Source: Flavobacterium beibuense F44-8
GTDB taxonomy: Bacteria > Bacteroidota > Bacteroidia > Flavobacteriales > Flavobacteriaceae
Direction: 5' to 3'
Assembly: GCF_000769915.1 (NCBI RefSeq)
Contig: NZ_JRLV01000005.1
Coordinates: forward strand, 62,001-126,000
DNA: 64,000 nt
Position numbers and translations under genes: made by a program. Below are positions 8,955 through 15,215 of the stretch, piece by piece. The notes beneath the pieces are model-generated. The model was given only the letters and a program-made list of their open reading frames with translations. It was not told where the DNA came from and did no database searches. Numbering within the stretch: the first letter of the stretch is position 1; every line of letters begins with the position of its first letter.

Positions 8955-9323
8955 AAATTAGGAGTTACATCAGGTTTTAAAGAGAATACAGAGAAATGGG
9001 TTTTATTTTAGAGTCCTAGTTGTGTTTATATGTTTGAGTTAGCTGCAACTTATGGGTAGATGGAGCCTCTGACCTCATCCAAAAGCCCATAAGATTGCAG
9101 GACATGTTTGTACTTTATGCAATGCCAGCTTAGCTTTGAGTCTATATTGATTAGGAAAAATAATCAAAAATTAAACGATTCTTCAATAGGCTTAGCTGGC
9201 ACCATTGCATTAAGGGTTTTGATTTTCAAATAGGCTATAATACAACTATTCCCCTAAATCTGAAAAATGTTATGCAATGTCGTAATGACATCGAAGATTA
9301 TGATAAATATTAGCTGATTAAAA
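8955..9323. other. Intergenic gap with two imperfect inverted repeats
   Basis: The 369 bp between the GT9 gene and the first NmrA-like gene have no convincing open frame. Two imperfect dyads are present. CTGCAACTTATGGG (9043-9056) faces CCCATAAGATTGCAG (9086-9100). ATGCAATGCCAGCTTAGC (9118-9135) faces a near-complement at 9190-9210. They could fold as two adjacent stem-loops in RNA, or be remnants of a small mobile element. Confidence 0.45.
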
Positions 9324-10250
9324 ATGAATCAACAATTGACAAGAAAAGATAAAATATTGGTAACAGGGGCTACGGGTCATTATGGGTATTCAGTTATTGA
9401 ATCATTGATTAAAAATGGGGTGAATGAAAGTCTGATTTATGCAATGGCCAGGGATTATACAAAAACAGAGAAATTAAACTCTTTGAATGTAAATATTGTA
9501 TTGGGCGATTATGACAATTACAGTTCAATGCTGAAGGCATTTTCTGGTATCGATAAACTATTTTTTGTTTCAGGTAATGTACTGGAAAACCGTAGTGAGC
9601 AACATCTTCAAGTTGTGAAAGCGGCTGTAAAGTCTGGAGTTAAGTATATTCTTTATACAAGCCAGGAACATAAAGAAGTTAATTTTTCTCATATTGATTT
9701 TATATTAAGTTCACATTTAGCAACAGAAAATGCCATTAAAGCAAGTGGTATGAATTATACCATATTACGAAATGGGCTCTATATGGATACATTGTCTAAA
9801 TTTTTAGACAAGAATATTTTTAAGCATGGTATTTACCTACCGGCCGGTAACGCGAAAATAGGATTTGCATTACGAAGCGAAATGGCGGAGGCAGCAGCGA
9901 AGGTTTTAGTCTCAAAGGGGCATGAAAATAAGACGTATACTGTATCCGGACGGAGTTATTCATTTTTAGAAATTGCAGAGTATATTTCTCAAATCACTGG
10001 TAAAAACATTACTTATTTAAGCCCGGGTGTTGATGCTTTTCTTGCTGTTGTAATTAATAAGGGAGTATCTGAAAAATGTGCTAAAATAATTGGTTGCTTT
10101 GCTGAAGCTGCCAAAGATGGGGAGTTGGAAAAGCTTCAGTTTATACAAATGGAAAAACTATTGGGTCGAAAACCCCTAACCGTTAAACAATATCTGGAGG
10201 AAACTTTTATTTTTAATTTTTTGAGTAGTGTGGGTAAAGAAAGGATTTAG
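9324..10250 (+). CDS. NmrA-like NAD(P)-binding oxidoreductase (atypical SDR)
   Basis: This is a 308-residue Rossmann-fold protein with the N-terminal nucleotide-binding loop GATGHYG (within ILVTGATGHYGYSVIESLI). It has the pattern of NmrA/quinone-oxidoreductase-2-like atypical short-chain dehydrogenases, which bind NAD(P) and act as reductases or redox sensors. It is a paralogue of the protein at 12907-13785, sharing order and motifs such as GHENKTY. The C-terminus is odd. Where the paralogue reads GEFENQSGDLERLLGRK, this protein reads GELEKLQFIQMEKLLGRK. The DNA of that insert (10125-10152) is an exact inverted copy of part of the MerR gene downstream. The substrate is unknown. Confidence 0.85.
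   Translation: MNQQLTRKDKILVTGATGHYGYSVIESLIKNGVNESLIYAMARDYTKTEKLNSLNVNIVLGDYDNYSSMLKAFSGIDKLFFVSGNVLENRSEQHLQVVKAAVKSGVKYILYTSQEHKEVNFSHIDFILSSHLATENAIKASGMNYTILRNGLYMDTLSKFLDKNIFKHGIYLPAGNAKIGFALRSEMAEAAAKVLVSKGHENKTYTVSGRSYSFLEIAEYISQITGKNITYLSPGVDAFLAVVINKGVSEKCAKIIGCFAEAAKDGELEKLQFIQMEKLLGRKPLTVKQYLEETFIFNFLSSVGKERI
10125..10152 (+). repeat. 28-bp inverted repeat, left arm (inside NmrA-like gene)
   Basis: Bases 10125-10152 are the exact reverse complement of 10499-10526. In this arm they encode LEKLQFIQM plus one base within the NmrA-like protein. The arms are 346 bp apart. Confidence 0.97.
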
Positions 10251-10301
10251 GCGCGACCAACTTTTAATTCTAATTTAGAATACTACATTAACAGGCAAAT
10301 A

Positions 10302-10667
10302 TTACTCCTGCTGGGTGGAGATATTGATTTTGCAAACCTCGATCTGCTTTTTCATAGCTTGCAATTCCTTGATTTTTTGATTGATCTGGACAACCTTAAG
10401 GTCTAGTACTTTTATTTTAGCAGCACGGCTCATTTCTTTCCGATACCATGCATCAATGACTTCTTTTATTTCGGCAAGGGTGAAGCCCACTGATTTTGCC
10501 ATTTGTATAAACTGAAGCTTTTCCAAGGCGTCATCACCATAATAAATATAATTATTAGTTGTGACTCCGTCCTTTTTCTGTCCACTGATTAGGCCTGTTT
10601 TCTCATAAAAGCGTATCGTCCCGATTGGAATTCCTGACTCTTTGGCTAACTGATGAATTAATTTCAT
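10302..10667 (-). CDS. MerR-family transcriptional regulator
   Basis: The 121-residue protein begins directly with the MerR winged helix-turn-helix (LAKESGIPIGTIRFYEKTGL, residues about 7-26). The second wing and the hallmark block LEKLQFIQMAKSVGFTLAEI follow, then a dimerising coiled coil (KVLDLKVVQINQKIKELQAM) and a short tail. The tail has one cysteine (C113), so a metal-sensing pair is not evident. The gene is divergent from the alpha/beta hydrolase and convergent with the NmrA-like gene, and likely controls one or both. A dyad sits at its own promoter (10687-10697). Its segment 10499-10526 also occurs inverted in the NmrA-like gene; in MerR proteins that block is native, so this is the probable donor. 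Confidence 0.9.
   Translation of the reverse strand: MKLIHQLAKESGIPIGTIRFYEKTGLISGQKKDGVTTNNYIYYGDDALEKLQFIQMAKSVGFTLAEIKEVIDAWYRKEMSRAAKIKVLDLKVVQINQKIKELQAMKKQIEVCKINISTQQE
10499..10526 (-). repeat. 28-bp inverted repeat, right arm (inside MerR gene)
   Basis: This is the exact reverse complement of 10125-10152. Read on the minus strand it encodes LEKLQFIQM in the same codon register as in the NmrA-like gene. The peptide is part of the conserved MerR pattern here. Confidence 0.97.
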
Positions 10668-10686
10668 AAAAAGTTAAAGTGTATAG

Positions 10687-10737
10687 TATACTGTATAGTT
10701 GTGAGTTACAAAATTAGTATTTAATTTTACATTCAAA
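10687..10737 (-). promoter_or_regulatory. Promoter and candidate operator of the MerR gene
   Basis: On the minus strand TTTG (10737-10734), 17 bp, then TAATTTTG (10716-10709) fits the Bacteroidetes -33/-7 pattern, 41 bp before the MerR ATG. Just downstream lies TATAC-T-GTATA (10687-10697), a perfect dyad near the expected start of transcription, as suits autoregulation. It is also in the promoter region of the divergent hydrolase. Confidence 0.5.
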
Positions 10738-10747
10738 TACGAATTCT

Positions 10748-11635
10748 ATGAAATATTCTGATGAAGAATTAGTGAGACAATTGCCTGGTTTTAAAAACGG
10801 TTATATGGCGGTAAACGGGACTGAACTGCATTACGTGGAAGGAGGTGAGGGCAACCCTATTATTTTACTTCCGGGATGGCCACAAACCTGGTGGGCATAC
10901 CATAAGGTTATGCCTATACTGGCCACGAAATTTAAAGTAATTGCGATTGATATACGGGGTATGGGTAGTTCACATAAACCGATGGAGGGATATGATAAGA
11001 AAAATATGGCTCTTGACGTGTACATGCTTGTAGATAAGCTCGGCTATAACTCAGTTGCAATTGCGGGACATGATATTGGTGCTCATGTTGCCTACAGCTT
11101 TGCCGCACAATTTAAGGAGGTAACCTCAAATCTTATAATGCTTGATACTCCCCATCCTGATCCCAGCATGTACAGCCTGCCCATGCTTCCTATACCCGGG
11201 CTGGACTATACTTATCCCTGGTGGGTGGCTTTTAACCAGGTTAAGAATTTACCGGAGCAGTTGCTGGAAGGAAAGATGGATATTGTTACAGAATGGATTT
11301 TTTCCCAAATGCTGCAGGATAAAGATTGCGTATCCGAGTTTGACAAGAAAGTGTATGCAAGTGCATACAATACTGCTGATGCCATTCGCGCCTCCAACGC
11401 TTGGTATCAGGCATTCGGGCAGGATATTAACGACAGCAAGAGCTACACTAAATTGACTATGCCGGTTTGCGCAGTCGGCGGTACAGGGTACGATATGCTG
11501 CAGGGAGCACTGCAGGGTCAAGCGGAAGATTTGCAACTGTTCAGGCTTGATGGGTGCGGACATTTTATCCTTGAAGAGCAGCCGGATATCGTTGCCGGCA
11601 TTATAATGGAATTTTTGCAGAGGCAGCTCACATAA
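10748..11635 (+). CDS. Alpha/beta hydrolase, epoxide hydrolase/dehalogenase type
   Basis: The 295-residue protein has the alpha/beta hydrolase fold. It has an HGxP-like oxyanion region (LLPGWPQTWWAYHKV), the strand before the elbow (VIAIDIRGMGSSHKP), the nucleophile elbow GHDIGAHVAYSFA with aspartate as nucleophile, and the C-terminal catalytic histidine in GCGHFILEEQP. An aspartate nucleophile points to epoxide hydrolases, haloalkane/haloacetate dehalogenases and relatives rather than esterases. No signal peptide is seen, so it is cytoplasmic. It is divergent from the MerR regulator across 80 bp that hold a dyad, which suggests MerR control and a detoxification role; that is inference. The substrate is unknown. 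Confidence 0.88.
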   Translation: MKYSDEELVRQLPGFKNGYMAVNGTELHYVEGGEGNPIILLPGWPQTWWAYHKVMPILATKFKVIAIDIRGMGSSHKPMEGYDKKNMALDVYMLVDKLGYNSVAIAGHDIGAHVAYSFAAQFKEVTSNLIMLDTPHPDPSMYSLPMLPIPGLDYTYPWWVAFNQVKNLPEQLLEGKMDIVTEWIFSQMLQDKDCVSEFDKKVYASAYNTADAIRASNAWYQAFGQDINDSKSYTKLTMPVCAVGGTGYDMLQGALQGQAEDLQLFRLDGCGHFILEEQPDIVAGIIMEFLQRQLT

Positions 11636-11859
11636 TAAGTATTCGGGGAATCTTAATCATAAAGAATTGGGACTATTCCTAAGTATTCGATACGGCAATT
11701 CTCTACGGAGTTTTTTTATATGAAAAGCAAAATGACTCTATGATTATATTAACTAGGAAAGTAGCTTGGCGTTAAAAGATGTGTTTGCTTACCTAAAGAT
11801 TAAGTTTATCCCAGGAAGCCGCACTTTGGCTGATTTTTGGTTGTTATAATTCCCCTTTA

Positions 11860-12228
11860 TTATTTGCGGTCTTTCAAATCCTTGTACTCAATAACAAAAG
11901 CTGTTAATTCAGCCATTTTTCCATCACGAAATCTCCATACATCACAGTAAGAATATTTAATGCTTTCTTTGTTTTCGTTCATCACAGCGATTTGACCAAT
12001 TGCTGTAAGATAATCATTTTCTGCAATCAAATTTTTAACCTCATTTTGTGGTGGTTGTATATATTCATTAGACATCCATTTTCGGACCGCTTCTTTTCCG
12101 TTTAGTATCTGGTCACCTACAAATATCCATTTGGTATCATTGGTACAATACTGAAGAAATTCTTCATAATTTCCTTTAGAAATAGCTTCGTTTGCCTTCT
12201 GTAAAATTATTTTGTTGTTTTCTTTCAT
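11860..12228 (-). CDS. SnoaL/NTF2-like protein
   Basis: This small (122-residue) protein has the NTF2-like cone fold pattern: an N-terminal helix pair (NEAISKGNYEEFLQYCTNDT), KWIFVGDQILNGKEAVRKW, and the strand pattern ending in DVWRFRDGKMAELTAFVIEY. Members include ketosteroid isomerases, polyketide cyclases and many proteins of unknown function. It lies downstream of the HxlR regulator on the same strand with a gap of 117 bp, inside the small redox cluster. No catalytic role can be assigned from sequence alone. Confidence 0.8.
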   Translation of the reverse strand: MKENNKIILQKANEAISKGNYEEFLQYCTNDTKWIFVGDQILNGKEAVRKWMSNEYIQPPQNEVKNLIAENDYLTAIGQIAVMNENKESIKYSYCDVWRFRDGKMAELTAFVIEYKDLKDRK

Positions 12229-12345
12229 AGTAGTATTCTGTATTTACATAATAATAGTAGCTATCCGTATGTTGAAAATATGGAATAGGCTATATAGCTA
12301 GAAAATTATCCGGAATTTCACGATCAGGATGTATTGACAATTTTG

Positions 12346-12798
12346 TTAATCACGATTATTTTCATCTTCCTGCAATAGATTAAGCATAACTTTTTTAAGA
12401 AATTTTGATTTGTTCTTTTTTACTTCTTTGAGAAACGGCGAACATTCATCAGAGTTAGAGATATATTTTCCTCCCCAAATGGCTAATTCAATCAAAACCG
12501 GTATTAAATCAGCACCTTTCGGACTAAGTCTATACAGCCCTTTTACTTTATTGCCGGGATATGGTAATTTGGTAATTATTCCATTATCCTCTAATAACTG
12601 TAACCTATTTGCTAATATATTCGTTGCTATTTTTTCTGCAGATTTTGTAAAGTCTCCATAAGTCCGTGTTTTGTATAACATTAAATCCCTAACTATCAAT
12701 AACGACCATTTATCTCCGAAAATATCCAGTGATGAACTTATCGGGCAATCGGAGCGCATTTCAGCTTTCTCATCAGTTTTTATGTTTTTTACTTGCAT
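12346..12798 (-). CDS. HxlR-family winged-helix transcriptional regulator
   Basis: The 150-residue protein has the HxlR domain in residues about 17-110: CPISSSLDIFGDKWSLLIVR, the recognition region (FTKSAEKIATNILANRLQLL), and the wing GLYRLSPKG. A basic C-terminal tail follows. The conserved N-terminal cysteine (in DCPI) is the residue oxidised or alkylated in redox-sensing relatives such as YodB and HypR, so thiol or quinone sensing is plausible. It is divergent from the NmrA-like quinone-reductase-type gene at 12907. The shared 108-bp gap carries ACTTGC boxes spaced 33 bp apart (12791, 12824, 12857), one overlapping this gene's own start codon, which suits autorepression. Confidence 0.9.
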   Translation of the reverse strand: MQVKNIKTDEKAEMRSDCPISSSLDIFGDKWSLLIVRDLMLYKTRTYGDFTKSAEKIATNILANRLQLLEDNGIITKLPYPGNKVKGLYRLSPKGADLIPVLIELAIWGGKYISNSDECSPFLKEVKKNKSKFLKKVMLNLLQEDENNRD

Positions 12799-12862
12799 AT
12801 TAAAAGTAATTATTTAATTTTATACTTGCTTTTTGCAAGTTGTTATTTTAATTTTCACTTGC
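12791..12862. promoter_or_regulatory. Candidate HxlR operators between divergent genes
   Basis: ACTTGC occurs at 12791-12796, 12824-12829 and 12857-12862, exactly 33 bp apart each time. The middle one forms a perfect dyad ACTTGC-N5-GCAAGT (12824-12840). The first touches the HxlR start codon; the last is 45 bp before the reductase start. The regular spacing, close to three helical turns, suggests cooperative binding by dimers. Confidence 0.6.
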
Positions 12863-12906
12863 AAATAAAAAGCAAATTTAAGTATTAAAAATAAAAATAT
12901 TACATC

Positions 12907-13785
12907 ATGATGAAAATTTTAGTGACTGGAGCTACAGGAGTAGTTGGAAAAAGTACAGTTGAGCATCTGTTAAAAAAGGGTGTTCCCGCAAATCAAATTA
13001 TCGGCCTTTCCAGAAAAAAAGAAAATCTAAAGGACTTAGCAGCAAAAGGTGTAGAAATACGTGAAGGTGATTATTTCGATTACAATTCTTTACTACGTGC
13101 ATTTGAAGGTGTCGATAGAATTATGCTAACAAGTGCAATTGCTTTTACAGATCGATTTACCCAACATTATAATGTTATTACCGCTGCCCGACAAATGGGC
13201 GTTAAGCACGTAGTATATATGTCAATTATGCGCAAAGAAGGTTCGGGGCGTATCATACCTGAAGTTACGGAGTCAGATCGTTTTACAGAGCAAGTACTTC
13301 AATCTTCAGGACTGGATTATACTATAGTATACCATCCACCTTTTGCAGATCTTCTATCGTTCTATTATAGTCCCAATCCGTACGAAGATGGAATAAAAGT
13401 TCCTGCAAATAACGGGAAAATGGCGCCTGCGACAAGAGATGAATTGGCTGAAGCCCATGCTGAAGTACTTTCTACACCAGGGCATGAAAACAAAACGTAT
13501 TCATTAGGTGGTTCCTATTCTATTTCGTTTTCCGACATAGCAAAAATTCTATCTGAAGTAGGAGGAAAGCCAGTTTCTTTTATCACCATTACAGCCGAAG
13601 AATATATTGATGGGATAGTTAGCCGAGGAGTCGCTCGTCATGTAGCCGAGTTTATAACTGCTTGGGTATTGGCAATTGAAGGAGGTGAATTCGAAAATCA
13701 ATCAGGTGACCTGGAGCGTTTATTAGGTAGAAAGACAAAAAGTTTCACAGATCTCGTGGAAACATCTTTAGTTGAGAATAAGTAA
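12907..13785 (+). CDS. NmrA/QOR2-like NAD(P)H-binding oxidoreductase
   Basis: This 292-residue atypical short-chain dehydrogenase has GATGVVG in the N-terminal nucleotide-binding loop and a C-terminal block LERLLGRKTKSF typical of NmrA/quinone oxidoreductase-2-like proteins. It shares many blocks with the paralogue at 9324-10250 and lacks that protein's odd KLQFIQM insert. It starts with two methionines (12907 and 12910), and either could be used. It is divergent from an HxlR regulator whose family often controls quinone- and electrophile-responsive reductases. A role in electrophile or quinone stress is therefore a fair inference, not proven. Confidence 0.87.
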   Translation: MMKILVTGATGVVGKSTVEHLLKKGVPANQIIGLSRKKENLKDLAAKGVEIREGDYFDYNSLLRAFEGVDRIMLTSAIAFTDRFTQHYNVITAARQMGVKHVVYMSIMRKEGSGRIIPEVTESDRFTEQVLQSSGLDYTIVYHPPFADLLSFYYSPNPYEDGIKVPANNGKMAPATRDELAEAHAEVLSTPGHENKTYSLGGSYSISFSDIAKILSEVGGKPVSFITITAEEYIDGIVSRGVARHVAEFITAWVLAIEGGEFENQSGDLERLLGRKTKSFTDLVETSLVENK

Positions 13786-14240
13786 AATAATAGATTTTAA
13801 TAAGCGAAATGGCACAGAAGATATGTTCTCAGCAACTTCGTTATGTCGCTGGTGCTGTGCTAAACATAGACAGGAAGTATAAGCATTTAAAAAGCGACAG
13901 AAGGTTTTATAGTTAGTCATTTGAGTTGACTTTTCAAAATTAAATAGGCAATAGTTGCAAAATAAAGCCATAAAGAAAAAGTACAAAACCGTAGCAAATA
14001 CTCCGGTTGAAAAAGATAGTCGACTATTATTTTTCTTTGAATTATGTAAAAGAATTTTTGAATGAAAGCTTTCAGCAGTCTTGAGAGTTTTTTTATGTAC
14101 TCACAATATAAAATTTACAGATTTAGTTTTATTATTTAAACGGTTTAATCCTGTCGGGGTAACTACTCGGGACATCCAAACCCGCTGTAAAATCTTATAA
14201 ATCTTAGTGTATAATTCTAAATATGTAAGATTATACAAAT
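13786..14240. other. Intergenic gap, no convincing gene
   Basis: About 455 bp lie between the reductase and the terminator of the tRNA. A 72-codon minus-strand frame overlapping the reductase end has no protein-like pattern and is not accepted. At 14142-14163 there is a fragment similar to the 3' end of the nearby tRNA but in the opposite orientation (GGTTTAATCCTGTCGGGGT). The rest is AT-rich and featureless to my eye. Confidence 0.5.
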
Positions 14241-14277
14241 AAAAAAATCCCTAAATCATATCGATTAGGGATTTTTG
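14241..14277 (-). terminator. Terminator of the tRNA-Arg gene
   Basis: ATCCCTAA (14247-14254) pairs with TTAGGGAT (14265-14272). On the minus strand the hairpin is followed by T7, immediately downstream of the tRNA 3' end. Confidence 0.8.
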
Positions 14278-14281
14278 CTTG

Positions 14282-14355
14282 TGACCTCGACAGGATTCAA
14301 ACCTGTAACCTTCTGAGCCGTAATCAGATGCGCTATTCAGTTGCGCCACGAGGCC
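14282..14355 (-). tRNA. tRNA-Arg (anticodon ACG)
   Basis: The 74-nt cloverleaf reads on the minus strand. The acceptor stem is GGCCTCG with CGAGGTC and discriminator A. The D-arm stem is GCGC/GCGC. The anticodon stem is TCTGA/TCAGA with loop TTACGGC, giving anticodon ACG (arginine, CGU; the A is normally converted to inosine). The T-arm is ACAGG-TTTGAAT-CCTGT. The 3' CCA is not encoded, as is usual in flavobacteria. It stands alone between the accessory stretch and apt. Confidence 0.95.
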
Positions 14356-14469
14356 TTTTTGCTTCCCGATGTGCCAAAATAAACCAATTGGCTTATCGTT
14401 CTTTGCGGGTGCAAATATAGGGATTATTGATTAACTTGCAAACCCAAATGAATATAAAATTGAAAAAAA

Positions 14470-14982
14470 ATGGCATTAGAAAACTATATACGTGACATTC
14501 AGGATTTTCCGAAACCGGGAATTGGTTTTAAAGATATAACTCCGCTTTTAGGAAACCCCGATGCGGTTAAGGAATGCATGCAATTATTATTAAATAGCCT
14601 TAAAGATAAAAACATTGATAAAGTAGTAGGGGTGGAGAGCCGAGGTTTCTTTTTTGCTACTTTACTGGCTTATGAACTTAACGTAGGTTTTGTACCTGTA
14701 AGAAAACCTAACAAGCTGCCGTATGAAACCATTTCATCATCATATGAGCTGGAATATGGTATGGATACCCTGGAGGTGCATATTGACGGAATTAAGAAAG
14801 GGGACAGGGTACTTATACATGACGACGTACTGGCCACAGGGGGGACCGCCGCAGCAGTTTGCGAACTGGTAGAAAAACTGGGAGGCGAAATTGTACAGTG
14901 TAATTTTTTAATGGAGCTGTCGTTCCTTAACGGGAGGAATAAAATAAGCAAATACGATATTTATTCGCCATTGGTATACTAA
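14470..14982 (+). CDS. apt: Adenine phosphoribosyltransferase
   Basis: The 170-residue enzyme converts adenine and PRPP to AMP in purine salvage, in the cytoplasm. The N-terminal block (IRDIQDFPKPGIGFKDITPL) is diagnostic of Apt. The PRPP-binding motif reads RVLIHDDVLATGGTAAA, and GVESRGFFFA is the conserved loop before it. Full family length with nothing missing. Its stop codon overlaps by 4 bp the stop of a tiny gene on the other strand. Confidence 0.97.
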   Translation: MALENYIRDIQDFPKPGIGFKDITPLLGNPDAVKECMQLLLNSLKDKNIDKVVGVESRGFFFATLLAYELNVGFVPVRKPNKLPYETISSSYELEYGMDTLEVHIDGIKKGDRVLIHDDVLATGGTAAAVCELVEKLGGEIVQCNFLMELSFLNGRNKISKYDIYSPLVY

Positions 14983-15119
14983 TCCAGTGCATGTATGGTA
15001 ACGTAATATTTCCAGGCAATTATTGCTTTTTGAAACTTGGTAGCTTTGCTGAGGTCAAGCTGTTGTTTACTGTAATTAGGTAACAGCCATTTATTGAGTT
15101 TTGCCAGTAGTTTAAACAT
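14979..15119 (-). CDS. Small conserved-looking protein, 46 residues
   Basis: Reading the minus strand from ATG at 15119 to TAG at 14979 gives a 46-residue protein starting MFKLLAKLNKWLLPNYSKQQ and ending AWKYYVTIHALD. The composition is that of a real protein, basic and amphipathic. I recall similar tiny proteins from other flavobacterial genomes, often mislabelled, but cannot verify this here. It converges with apt, sharing 4 bp at the stop codons, and lies downstream of the terminator of the M56 operon. Function is unknown. It is below common ORF length limits and easily missed. Confidence 0.6.
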   Translation of the reverse strand: MFKLLAKLNKWLLPNYSKQQLDLSKATKFQKAIIAWKYYVTIHALD

Positions 15120-15147
15120 TGTGAGCGGGTTTTGGTTGTATCAAATA

Positions 15148-15180
15148 TAAAAAAAGACTGTCTTGATTGACAGTCTTTTA
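15148..15180 (-). terminator. Terminator of the BlaI/M56 operon
   Basis: A 10-bp perfect stem, AAAGACTGTC (15153-15162) and GACAGTCTTT (15169-15178), with a 6-base loop. It is followed on the minus strand by a T-rich run. It lies about 40 bp after the last M56 gene. Confidence 0.88.
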
Positions 15181-15215
15181 AGTAAAATATAAGATTTCTC
15201 TTTTTATAAATTTTT

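Noticed and set aside
13768-13986. 72-codon minus-strand frame
   Set aside because: It overlaps the end of the reductase gene, has no signal, domain or coherent composition, and its translation is rich in aromatic and cysteine residues typical of chance frames in AT-rich DNA.
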